A DNA stretch of 29,150 nucleotides, from the NCBI GenBank assembly GCA_937915545.1, contig CALGIJ010000009.1, positions 1-29,150 on the forward strand, written 5' to 3'. The stretch comes from an uncultured Desulfobacterales bacterium (GTDB taxonomy: Bacteria; Desulfobacterota; Desulfobulbia; Desulfobulbales; Desulfocapsaceae). The notes beneath the pieces are model-generated. The model searched no databases, had not been told where the DNA came from, and saw nothing but the letters and a program-made list of their open reading frames with translations. How positions within the stretch are numbered: the stretch's first letter is position 1; each line of letters starts with the position of its first letter. The translations under genes and the position numbers were made by a program. This document shows, piece by piece, positions 22,191 to 29,150 of this stretch.

Positions 22191-23495
22191 ATGTTTCGTA
22201 TGTATACATATCCCTTTGCCGTCAGGTATTCAAGAGCCGATGGTCCTGCGGGGGGTCGGCGAGGGCTGTGGGTATTCCAACTCTCGGCGGCGCGACTGCT
22301 GATCGTCGCCATTTTTTCTTTCCTGACGCTTGCCCCTGTGTGCCATGCCGCCGCCCCCAGGGAGGCCATCGTCGTCGGCGCCCACCTGCCGCTTACCGGC
22401 ATCCTCTCCCATATCGGCCGGGAGCAGAAGTGGGCCTATGAGCGCAGCGTCGAGGACGTCAATCGGGCGGGCGGGATCTATGTCGCTGAATATTCCAGAA
22501 AATTTCCGGTGAAGCTGATCGTCCAGGACGACCAGTCATCCCCGGCGGTGGTGGTGGCGGTGGTGCAGAAACTCATCGCCGAACATCATGTCGATTTCAT
22601 CCTCAGCGGCCACACCGCCGTGCACGGGGTCATCCCCGGCTCGATCATCGCCGAGATCAACAAGACCTACTACCATGCCACCGGCAGCTTCATCGAGCCG
22701 TGGCGCGAACACAAGTTCCTCTGGTCGACCCTGCTCTTTGTCGACATGGGCAAGACCGCCAGCGTGCCCTACGAGCTGTGGCGGTCGCTTGCCGAGGAGG
22801 CGCGGCCGAAGCGTGTCGCGCTGGTCGTGGAAGACGTCTACGCCGGGCTCGCCTTCGGCGGCATGCTGCGCAAGAAAGCGACGGAGTATGGCTATCGGGT
22901 CGTCTACGACCGCGCCATTCCCTCGGGGACGCGGGAGTATGCCAAAGAGATCGGCGAGATGGCCGCCCTCGGGGTCGATGCGGTGCTCATCTACAGTTCG
23001 GTGGGCGATACCGCCGCCCTGGTCCGCCAGGTCAAGGAGAGCGGGCTGCCGCTCAAGTTCTTCTGCGGCTGGCGTGGCACCTGGCCGGTGGAGTTCGCCC
23101 AGGTGATGGGCGAGGCGGCGGAGAACGTTATCAGTGACGGCCACTGGTCCGAGGACTACCCCTATCCGGGGGCCAGGGAACTGGGCGAGCGCTACCGTGC
23201 CGAGTTCGGTCAACCATCGATCTCGGTGGGGGCCTTCTACGCCCTGGCCCAGGTACTGTGGCAGGCGGTGGAGCAGGCCGGCAGCCTCAACCCGGCCCTG
23301 GTGCGCCACGAGGTGCTCAAGGGCACCTTTCACACCGTGGTGGGCACCATCGAGTACGACCAGCAGGGGGTCGGGCTCTATCCGCCCATCGCCTTCCAGT
23401 GGATGGGGGGGCGACCGGAAGTGGTCTATCCCCTCGATCGCGCCAGACACAAGGTGCGTTTTCCTCTTGTCCCGCCGCCCGCGACGGGCAACTGA
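22191..23495 (+). CDS. LivK-type periplasmic solute-binding protein
   Basis: This 434-residue protein is a type I periplasmic binding protein of the branched-chain amino acid/amide family (Peripla_BP_6). It has a long N-region, a hydrophobic core (about 35-50) and a likely signal peptidase site after VCHA near residue 54. The mature start is EAIVVGAHLPLTGILSHIGREQKWAYERSVEDVN, the classic first strand and helix of the fold. KLIVQDDQSSPAVVVAVVQKLI and VDFILSGHTAVHG follow as expected. No permease or ATPase gene is adjacent, so it may serve a transporter encoded elsewhere or deliver its ligand to the divergent sensor kinase. A sigma-54 promoter precedes it. The ribosome-binding site before the ATG is weak, so a slightly different start is possible. 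It converges on uvrC with a 15-base gap. Confidence 0.87.
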   Translation: MFRMYTYPFAVRYSRADGPAGGRRGLWVFQLSAARLLIVAIFSFLTLAPVCHAAAPREAIVVGAHLPLTGILSHIGREQKWAYERSVEDVNRAGGIYVAEYSRKFPVKLIVQDDQSSPAVVVAVVQKLIAEHHVDFILSGHTAVHGVIPGSIIAEINKTYYHATGSFIEPWREHKFLWSTLLFVDMGKTASVPYELWRSLAEEARPKRVALVVEDVYAGLAFGGMLRKKATEYGYRVVYDRAIPSGTREYAKEIGEMAALGVDAVLIYSSVGDTAALVRQVKESGLPLKFFCGWRGTWPVEFAQVMGEAAENVISDGHWSEDYPYPGARELGERYRAEFGQPSISVGAFYALAQVLWQAVEQAGSLNPALVRHEVLKGTFHTVVGTIEYDQQGVGLYPPIAFQWMGGRPEVVYPLDRARHKVRFPLVPPPATGN

Positions 23496-23510
23496 CAGGC
23501 TGCCGGAGGT

Positions 23511-25355
23511 TCAGCCGGCTGAGGTTTCGTGGTCGGCGGGAGGCTCGGCGGCGGGTGGACTCTGCAGGTTGGCGACGATGCTGGCGGCCAGGCTCGGGCC
23601 GATGGACTTGACCTCGAGAAGCTCCTCGACACTCGCCTGACGCAGCCGCTTGAGGCTGCCGAAGTGGCGCAGCAGCAACTGTTTCTTGCTCTTGCCGATG
23701 CCCGGGACCATATCCAGGGGCGAGGTGAAGGCGGCTTTCTTGCGCAGGCTGCGGTGGAAGGTGATGCCGAAGCGGTGCGCCTCGTCGCGGACGCGCATGA
23801 GAAAGAGCAGCACCGGGTTGTGGGCTGGCAGCAGGATGGGGTTCTTGCGCTGCGGCCGGTAGAGCTTTTCCCCTTCCTCCTGGCGTTCCTTGGCGATGCC
23901 GAGCAGCTCGATGCGCCCGTCGAGGCCAAGATCGGCGACGACGGCCATGGCCATGCCGAGCTGGCCTTTGCCGCCGTCGACGAGCAGCAGGTCGGGGAGA
24001 TCGTCTTCTTCCTGGCCGCGCCCCAGACGCCGCTCGAGCACCTCGTGCATCATGGCGTAGTCGTTGGGGCCATCCACCGTCTTGATGGTGTAGCGGCGGA
24101 AGCGGGGCTTGTCGACCAGGCCGCCGGCGAAGGAGACCAGCGAGCCGATGGCCTGACGGCCGCCGATATTGGAAATGTCGACGCACTCGATGCGTTCAGG
24201 CAGGCGCTCCAGGGCGAGGCTCTTAACCAGCTCGCCGCGCAGGTTCTCCCATGACCGCTGTTTACGTTCTTCTTCCTCGAAGCTCTGCAGGGCGTTGGCG
24301 CAGGCCATGCCCACCAGCTGGAGCAGGTCGCCGCGCTGCGGGACTTTCAACTGCACCCGGCCTTCAGCCCTGTCGCCGAGGTGTTCCTCGATGAGCTCCC
24401 GATCGGCGGGATCGAAGGGCAGGAGGATTTCTCTGGGCAGCTCATGGCCGTCGTAAAAACGGCGCAATGCCTGGGAGAGGATGGAGGCGTCGTCGCCATA
24501 GGGGTCGGCGAGGAAGAAGGTCCTGCTGCCGCTGATCGTGCCATTGCGGATGAAGAGGATGGCAACCACCACCGCCGTATCTCTTCGGGCGAAGCCGAAG
24601 ACGTCCTGATCCTTGTCGTGGGCAGCGGTGACCACCTGCTTCTCGAGGGTCCGCGACAGGGCATCGATCTGATCGCGGAGAGCGGCGGCCTTTTCGAAGT
24701 CGAGCTCCTCGGCGCAGGCGTGCATCTGGCGGCGCAGGCTGTCGACGAGTTCGTGGCTGCGGCCTTCGAGAAGCATGAGGATCTTGCGGACATGCTCCAG
24801 GTAGAGGGCGCGGTCGGCCTTGCCGGTGCAAGGGGCGAGGCAGCGGCCGATCTGGCGGTTGAGGCAGGGGCGCGAGCGGGGGCGCAGCTCGCTGCCCTTG
24901 CAGTGGCGGAGGGGAAAGAGGGTGCCGATGGTGCGCAGGGTGGCCCACATCGAGCTCACCGAGGAGTAGGGACCGAAATAGCGGGCCTTGTCGGCAGACT
25001 TGCGCCGCGCCATGAACACCCTCGGCCACTCTTCGTTGACGGTGACCTTGATATAGGGATAGCTCTTATCGTCGCGAAGGAGGACGTTATACTTCGGACG
25101 ATGCTGCTTGATCAGGCTCTCTTCAAGGATCAAGGCCTCCTTCTCGGTACGGGTGAGGATGGTCTCGACACGATGCACCCTGTCGAGCATCGCCGCCGTC
25201 TTGTCGTGGGCGGCTCCCTTATGGCGGGCGTAGGAGGCGAGGCGCTTGTTGAGGTCCTTGGCCTTGCCGACATAGAGCACCCCGTCGCGCTGGTCGCGCA
25301 TCAGGTAGACACCGGGGCTATGCGGGGTGGATGAGAGGATCGTTTCGGGAAACAT
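23511..25355 (-). CDS. uvrC: excinuclease ABC subunit C
   Basis: UvrC makes both incisions around DNA lesions in nucleotide excision repair, together with UvrA and UvrB. The 614-residue protein is full length for the family. The N-terminal GIY-YIG nuclease (SPGVYLMRDQRDGVLYVGKAKDLNKR) starts near residue 13. RYFGPYSS and CLNRQIGRCLAPCTG follow. The UVR domain that binds UvrB (EELDFEKAAALRDQI) is near residue 220, and the RNase H-like nuclease half contains ECVDISNIGG and LLLVDGGKGQL. The C-terminal helix-hairpin-helix pair (MVPGIGKSKKQLLLRHFGSLKRLRQASVEELLEVKSIGPSLAASI) binds DNA. The ATG at 25355 has a weak ribosome-binding site. A possible promoter is TATAAC (25478-25473, minus) with a poor -35. 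Confidence 0.96.
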   Translation of the reverse strand: MFPETILSSTPHSPGVYLMRDQRDGVLYVGKAKDLNKRLASYARHKGAAHDKTAAMLDRVHRVETILTRTEKEALILEESLIKQHRPKYNVLLRDDKSYPYIKVTVNEEWPRVFMARRKSADKARYFGPYSSVSSMWATLRTIGTLFPLRHCKGSELRPRSRPCLNRQIGRCLAPCTGKADRALYLEHVRKILMLLEGRSHELVDSLRRQMHACAEELDFEKAAALRDQIDALSRTLEKQVVTAAHDKDQDVFGFARRDTAVVVAILFIRNGTISGSRTFFLADPYGDDASILSQALRRFYDGHELPREILLPFDPADRELIEEHLGDRAEGRVQLKVPQRGDLLQLVGMACANALQSFEEEERKQRSWENLRGELVKSLALERLPERIECVDISNIGGRQAIGSLVSFAGGLVDKPRFRRYTIKTVDGPNDYAMMHEVLERRLGRGQEEDDLPDLLLVDGGKGQLGMAMAVVADLGLDGRIELLGIAKERQEEGEKLYRPQRKNPILLPAHNPVLLFLMRVRDEAHRFGITFHRSLRKKAAFTSPLDMVPGIGKSKKQLLLRHFGSLKRLRQASVEELLEVKSIGPSLAASIVANLQSPPAAEPPADHETSAG

Positions 25356-25702
25356 GGGTCTGTAAAGGGTGTCTGGCGGATGGGGTTGCCGACACCATAG
25401 AGCATTTTGCCCCGTTCGTCATCAGGTGAAGGGGGGCAGTGGGCACGGGGGAGGAGAAGAAGTCGGCGGGCAGTTATAGAGGGGAGATTTATGCTTGAAT
25501 GGAGAGCGGGACCGGCGGAAGCACAGTGAAGTGGTTCCCCTTCTTTGAACAATCGACCGGCAGTTTTCAGGTGGGGTCTCTATTTGCTTAGGCTGCCGAT
25601 TAGACCCTCGTTACAGACCAGAACAATTCAGGGGCTGGCGATGACGCCACCCCCTGAATTTATACACACTAACGGTTGCAAACACCGTCGCTAAGAAAAA
25701 CC
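25356..25702. other. 347-base region between uvrC and the PLP lyase gene
   Basis: No gene is supported. It contains a weak minus-strand promoter for uvrC (TATAAC at 25478-25473), two interleaved inverted repeats (CGGCAG 25558-25563 with CTGCCG 25593-25598; GGGTCT 25574-25579 with AGACCC 25602-25607), and the lyase terminator at 25625-25660. It also marks the change from high-GC to lower-GC sequence. Confidence 0.5.
25625..25660 (-). terminator. hairpin terminator downstream of the PLP lyase gene
   Basis: AATTCAGGGG (25625-25634) pairs perfectly with CCCCTGAATT (25651-25660), with an inner GGCG/CGCC helix around ATGA. It begins 42 bases after the lyase stop on the minus strand. The following T-run is weak (TTGTTCT), so efficiency is uncertain. 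Confidence 0.65.
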
Positions 25703-26704
25703 CTATTTCCTGAAAGTGTCGAGGTAGGCGTAGAGTGCGGGAGATCCGCCGGTATGTAAAAATACAACGTTTTGTCCTTTGGTGAACACGCCCTTGCGAA
25801 CGAGATCAATCAACCCCGCCGCCGCTTTTCCGGAGTATACGGGATCGAGCAGGATAGCTTCCTCAAAGGCAAAAAGTTTGACAGCTTCGACCATCGACTC
25901 CGTCGGCAAAGAATAACCAGGGCCTACATAATCGCCATAACACACAATATCCTTGCGGGCTATTCCACCTCGAATGCCAAGGAGTTCAGCGGTCTTTTCG
26001 GTAAGACTATGGACGATCCCTTCCTGGACATCCTTGGGGCGGGAGACGTTCATGCCCGAAACCGGGATGTTGGCATTGGTGCCGACCAAGCCGGCAACCA
26101 TGCCGGCGTGAGTGCCTGCCGACCCTGAAGGGACAACGATATGGTCGATTGTCAGGTGCATGGTGTTGAGTTGGTTCATCAGTTCTTCAGCGCAGGCTGC
26201 ATAACCAAGGGCACCAATGGGATTGGATGCGCCGCCCGGGATTATGTAAGGCTTCTTGCCGGCCGCTTTCAGCTCGTCGGCAACTTTTTCCATCTCAGCC
26301 AACATATCAGACCCGCCGGCAACTACTCGCTTGGATTTTACCCCAAGGAGTTCAAAAAGGAAGTTATTGCCACTGCCCTCCGGTTTGTACGACCCCTTGA
26401 CTCGCTCCTCAAGAACCAGGTGACACTCGAGACCCTCCTTCGCAGACCAGGAAGCAGTGAGTCGACAATGGTTGGACTGTATGGCACCACAAGTGATAAT
26501 GGTGTCTGCACCGGCCTGTAAGGCATCTGCGATGCAAAAATCTAGCTTGCGGGTTTTATTGCCACCTGCCGCACCGGGCAGAAGATCATCCCGCTTGATA
26601 TAAAGATTCACACCCGTGCCGAGGGCTGCACTCAGCTTCGGCATCGGTTCGAGAGGTGTTGCGCCTTGCAGATAGCCGCGTCGTGGAAATTTCGTAAAGT
26701 TCAC
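25703..26704 (-). CDS. PLP-dependent D-cysteine desulfhydrase / ACC deaminase-family lyase
   Basis: This 333-residue fold-type II PLP enzyme belongs to the family of D-cysteine desulfhydrase, ACC deaminase and L-cysteate sulfo-lyase (CuyA). Lys50 in GAAGGNKTRKLDF is the Schiff-base lysine. CGAIQSNHCRLT, IIPGGASNPIGALGY and the phosphate-binding PSGSAGTHAG follow, and LLDPVYSGKAAAGLIDLVR and VVFLHTGGSPALYAY close the fold. Substrate cannot be fixed from sequence. D-cysteine (giving pyruvate, sulfide and ammonia) and L-cysteate (giving pyruvate, sulfite and ammonia) are the leading options, and the TRAP permease in the same unit favours an imported anionic compound. The start is GTG at 26704 with CAGGAG upstream. 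It lies 138 bases after the unknown gene on the same strand and is the last gene before a terminator. Confidence 0.85.
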   Translation of the reverse strand: MNFTKFPRRGYLQGATPLEPMPKLSAALGTGVNLYIKRDDLLPGAAGGNKTRKLDFCIADALQAGADTIITCGAIQSNHCRLTASWSAKEGLECHLVLEERVKGSYKPEGSGNNFLFELLGVKSKRVVAGGSDMLAEMEKVADELKAAGKKPYIIPGGASNPIGALGYAACAEELMNQLNTMHLTIDHIVVPSGSAGTHAGMVAGLVGTNANIPVSGMNVSRPKDVQEGIVHSLTEKTAELLGIRGGIARKDIVCYGDYVGPGYSLPTESMVEAVKLFAFEEAILLDPVYSGKAAAGLIDLVRKGVFTKGQNVVFLHTGGSPALYAYLDTFRK

Positions 26705-26842
26705 TTATCGCTCCTGTTTTGTTTGAATTTCTTCTTGTTGCCGACCTCATTGGTTGTGATATTTCGGCAAACTGGTTAGGTATGTTGTTCTTCCTGGTTT
26801 GATCGATCCTTAAGGATATCCAGGCTGGTAGTTTCCAACTTT

Positions 26843-28129
26843 TCAGTCTTTTATGAAACATCTGCCACGGGAACTCTCTTCATCACGTTCAGATAGAGAA
26901 GATCTGGCCATTGCTGCGAGTTGAAGCTTATCAATTGCCCTTTCACGGAGTTGCTCGCAAGCCTCAGAGAGTCGGGTGTGAAGTATTCCGATCGCCTTGA
27001 CAATAGTTCGTTTGTACATCTCCAGGTCATTCTCGGTGAGGAGGGGAATCTGATGGTGCGAGATATATTCGGTAGATACTGCAGTTGAGAGGACGGCGGC
27101 AGTTCCGGGAAGCAGTCCACCATAATCAACGATATCGTTTACCCCATCGCTCATGAAAACCACTCCACCCATATCGTACTTGACCAGCGTGGCGAGTTCA
27201 CCGCATATGGCGTTTTTCTCTCCGCAATTTCCTGCTTTGGCGAGGCGATTGCCGAGATCAATGATTTTCTGGCCCATTTCCTGGGTTGACTGCTTCAGTG
27301 CGCCAACTTTTCTCGGATATGGGTTCGGCGGTAGATAGACAGGATAACCTAGGAGTTCGGACGATTGGACCAGACATTCGCCGACAACAGAATTGTCATG
27401 CTCAGAGTTGGCGCGAACGATAAATGTCGTCTCCTTAATCTGGTCACTCCAGAAAGGTACATATGCTTTTGACTCGACAATGATAGTGGGGAGATCTTCC
27501 ATCCCTAAAATGCTCATCAGCCGGCCCTTGTTACCGATGGGTACGTTACCTTCGGTGTCTTCGTTAGGACCCAAGCCGCCTGACCCTGCGTTGACGGTGA
27601 GCATTGCTGAAACAGGTATTCCGTCGATCTGCAGAACTGTGCCGAGGAAACATCCACAACTTTGCGGTGTATCCTCCTCGAAAAAAATAAATCTTTGTGG
27701 ATAGTTGGTTAGAAAGGTTGCAACAACAGCCCTTGCAAGAGCTGTGGTGAATGCTGCGGGAACTTCGAGAACACCTTGTCCGTGGACCCGGCCGAAGATC
27801 ATGGTGGCAAGTGTCTGGGGGGAAAACCCTGCCTTCCCGAGAGCAGTTTGCATCAGGTCAACCTCAGCCGGGGTGATTCCACATCGGGCTTCCGCGGTTC
27901 CTGAACCACCTCCTTCGAGCGCGATGGTGATTCTTCCCTCTTTGTGAGCGACCTCTATATGAGCGATTCGCAAATCGACAGGGCCAGCCAAATGAAATAT
28001 TTTGGCAAGAACCGAAAATCCAGCCCCATCTTCTTGAACAAAACCGGAATGGCTGTGAGCATGACTTACCCCAATGTGCCCTGCCAGGCCGATTTTGCCA
28101 ATTTTTTCGCGGGAAAATAAAATATCCAC
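26843..28129 (-). CDS. unrecognised 428-residue protein in the TRAP/PLP-lyase cluster
   Basis: I do not recognise this family. The protein looks real: it has an AAGGAT ribosome-binding site before the GTG at 28129, lies 18 bases after the dctM stop, and has soluble-protein composition without signal peptide or membrane segment. Noticeable motifs are a histidine cluster GHIGVSHAHSHSGFVQEDGAG (His18, 23, 25, 27) that could bind metal, GGGSGTAEARCG (73-84), FGRVHGQGVLEVP (112-124), QSCGC (Cys158, Cys160), and the glycine-rich stretch VNAGSGGLGPNEDTEGN (179-195). Histidines, paired cysteines and glycine-rich turns suggest an enzyme, possibly metal- or redox-dependent. Its position between a permease and a PLP lyase suggests it acts on the imported substrate, for example as a racemase, isomerase or hydrolase. 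That is inference only. Confidence 0.75.
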   Translation of the reverse strand: MDILFSREKIGKIGLAGHIGVSHAHSHSGFVQEDGAGFSVLAKIFHLAGPVDLRIAHIEVAHKEGRITIALEGGGSGTAEARCGITPAEVDLMQTALGKAGFSPQTLATMIFGRVHGQGVLEVPAAFTTALARAVVATFLTNYPQRFIFFEEDTPQSCGCFLGTVLQIDGIPVSAMLTVNAGSGGLGPNEDTEGNVPIGNKGRLMSILGMEDLPTIIVESKAYVPFWSDQIKETTFIVRANSEHDNSVVGECLVQSSELLGYPVYLPPNPYPRKVGALKQSTQEMGQKIIDLGNRLAKAGNCGEKNAICGELATLVKYDMGGVVFMSDGVNDIVDYGGLLPGTAAVLSTAVSTEYISHHQIPLLTENDLEMYKRTIVKAIGILHTRLSEACEQLRERAIDKLQLAAMARSSLSERDEESSRGRCFIKD

Positions 28130-28147
28130 TCAATCATCCTTTGTACG

Positions 28148-29098
28148 TTATATGAGGCACAATGTAATTTGTGGAATAAAGGCCAGGAAAACGATACCAA
28201 CCAGCATGGTAGCGATAAAGGGAAGCACGGCATAGCTCAGTTTTTCAATGCTTATTCCACTAATTCCACAGCCAACAAACAAATTGACCCCTACTGGCGG
28301 TGTCAGAAATCCTAACGAAACGGCAGCGATCATGACGACGCCGAAATGGGTCAGATCGACACCGGCCTGGTTGACCAAGGGAAGGAGCAAAGGGGTCAGG
28401 ATGAGGATGTTGGCCAGGGCATCCATAAAGGTGCCGAGAATCAACAGCATGAGGATAATAACCAGAAAGAAAACAACCTTGTTTTCGGTAAGACCTGAGA
28501 GAAGGCCGACCAGCTCATTGGGAGCATTATAGATCAAAAGAATCTGCCCCAGTGCGGATGCTGTGGCGACCACCAGAAATATTGTTGCATTGGTTATGGT
28601 TGTGTTACGCAGAATCTGCCAGATCTTTGTCTTGTTGAGTCCTTTTAGAACCAAACCTTCAACGATGAAGGCGTAGGTGACGGCAATTGCCCCTGCTTCA
28701 GTCGGGGTTGTAATCCCACCGTATATGCCACCGAGAACAATTACAGGAACCGCCAGTGCATATTTGGCTTCCTGAAAAGCTTGCCAGGTCTGTTTCGCGG
28801 TGGCCTTGGCACTCTTTGTTGCGAAACCGTGATGTTTTGACAGGAAATAGCAGGTGATCATAAGGATGACGCCGATGAATATCCCGGGAACGATACCTGC
28901 AATGAACAAGTCGCCCACCGAAACATTCGCCGTGGTCCCATAAATGATCAGCGGTACACTGGGGGGGATCATCACGCCGAGACAGCCGGCAGAAACATTG
29001 GTGGCTGTCGAGAAGGATTTAGAGAACCCCTCTTTTTCCATGGAGGGGATCATTATCCCGCCAACCGCTGCCACCGTCGCCGGCGCAGAACCGCTAAC
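28148..29098 (-). CDS. dctM: TRAP transporter large permease (DctM type), truncated at its 5' end
   Basis: This is the C-terminal ~317 residues of a 12-helix TRAP large permease, which uses the sodium gradient to import an organic acid delivered by a periplasmic binding protein. Recognisable segments are SGSAPATVAAVGGIMIPSMEKEGF, CLGVMIPPSVPLIIYG, GGITTPTEAGAIAVTYAF, GTFMDALANILILTPLLLP and LGFLTPPVGVNLFVGCGI. Full-length relatives have about 425-430 residues, so roughly 110-120 N-terminal residues are absent. The homologous frame can be read upstream only to about 29098; an in-frame TAA follows at 29105-29107. Either the gene is interrupted by another element or the sequence ends at an assembly junction. 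The usual partners dctP and dctQ would lie beyond the window. Confidence 0.88.
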   Translation of the reverse strand, partial: VSGSAPATVAAVGGIMIPSMEKEGFSKSFSTATNVSAGCLGVMIPPSVPLIIYGTTANVSVGDLFIAGIVPGIFIGVILMITCYFLSKHHGFATKSAKATAKQTWQAFQEAKYALAVPVIVLGGIYGGITTPTEAGAIAVTYAFIVEGLVLKGLNKTKIWQILRNTTITNATIFLVVATASALGQILLIYNAPNELVGLLSGLTENKVVFFLVIILMLLILGTFMDALANILILTPLLLPLVNQAGVDLTHFGVVMIAAVSLGFLTPPVGVNLFVGCGISGISIEKLSYAVLPFIATMLVGIVFLAFIPQITLCLI

Positions 29099-29150
29099 TT
29101 GTGTTTACGGCCAGTAGGCATAAGAATGGCCGATTCCGCTCCTGCCTCAA
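29099..29150. mobile_element. possible end of an inserted element interrupting dctM
   Basis: The last ~52 bases do not continue the dctM reading frame. They begin with TTGTGTTTACGGCC and contain the opposed motifs GGCCA (29110-29114) and TGGCC (29127-29131), as often seen at insertion-sequence termini. No transposase is visible, so the element type is undetermined. A chimeric or unresolved contig end would look the same. Confidence 0.3.

Noticed and set aside
23511..23522. Twelve-base palindrome TCAGCCGGCTGA at the uvrC stop
   Set aside because: It lies in coding sequence, lacks a T-run and is GC-rich; I do not call it a terminator for the convergent genes.
25357..25619. Nine-base inverted repeat GGTCTGTAA / TTACAGACC, 245 bases apart
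   Set aside because: It is short and widely spaced, with no element between that would be flanked by it; it can easily arise by chance.

Overview
The window reads as chromosome of a GC-rich, Gram-negative anaerobe. The best guess is a deltaproteobacterium (Desulfobacterota, for example a Desulfobulbales- or Desulfuromonadales-like organism), inferred only from gene content: KDO transferase (outer membrane LPS), PilT, selenocysteine synthase, a very large 2-hydroxyacyl-CoA dehydratase activase-type protein, a rubredoxin-like protein, glutaryl-CoA dehydrogenase and a TRAP transporter. No rRNA, tRNA, CRISPR array or complete insertion sequence was found.

Layout. 1-213: leader with no gene seen. 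214-3755: selA, then a protein with two degenerate GGDEF-like regions plus TPR repeats, closed by a strong intrinsic terminator. 3911-4993: pilT with its own promoter candidate. 4980-8815 (minus): waaA then comEC, translationally coupled. 8934-9698: rsmE. 9695-12769 (minus): an ALDH7-type aldehyde dehydrogenase and a glutaryl-CoA dehydrogenase, together a partial lysine/aminoadipate catabolic unit whose promoter spacer holds a perfect palindrome. 13072-13230: rubredoxin-like protein with a terminator. 13381-18157 (minus): a ribbon-helix-helix protein gene and a 1413-residue double activase/dehydratase-like gene, with TACGTA repeats in their promoter. 18374-18586: small zinc-ribbon protein with a strong terminator. 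18697-21893 (minus): a sensor kinase and an NtrC-type regulator. 22191-23495: a divergent LivK-type solute-binding protein preceded by a convincing sigma-54 promoter and palindromes. 23511-25355 (minus): uvrC. 25703-29098 (minus): a lower-GC cassette of a truncated TRAP permease (dctM), an unrecognised 428-residue protein and a PLP-dependent D-cysteine desulfhydrase/cysteate lyase-type enzyme.

Two parts form coherent systems. First, the kinase, the GAFTGA-containing regulator and the sigma-54 promoter in front of the binding protein look like one self-contained sensory/uptake module. Second, the TRAP permease, unknown protein and PLP lyase look like an acquired pathway for importing and cleaving an unidentified small substrate, possibly a sulfonated or thiol amino acid. 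The unknown 428-residue protein is the strongest candidate for undescribed biochemistry. The last ~52 bases break the dctM reading frame and may be the end of a mobile element, or simply a contig edge at a repeat.
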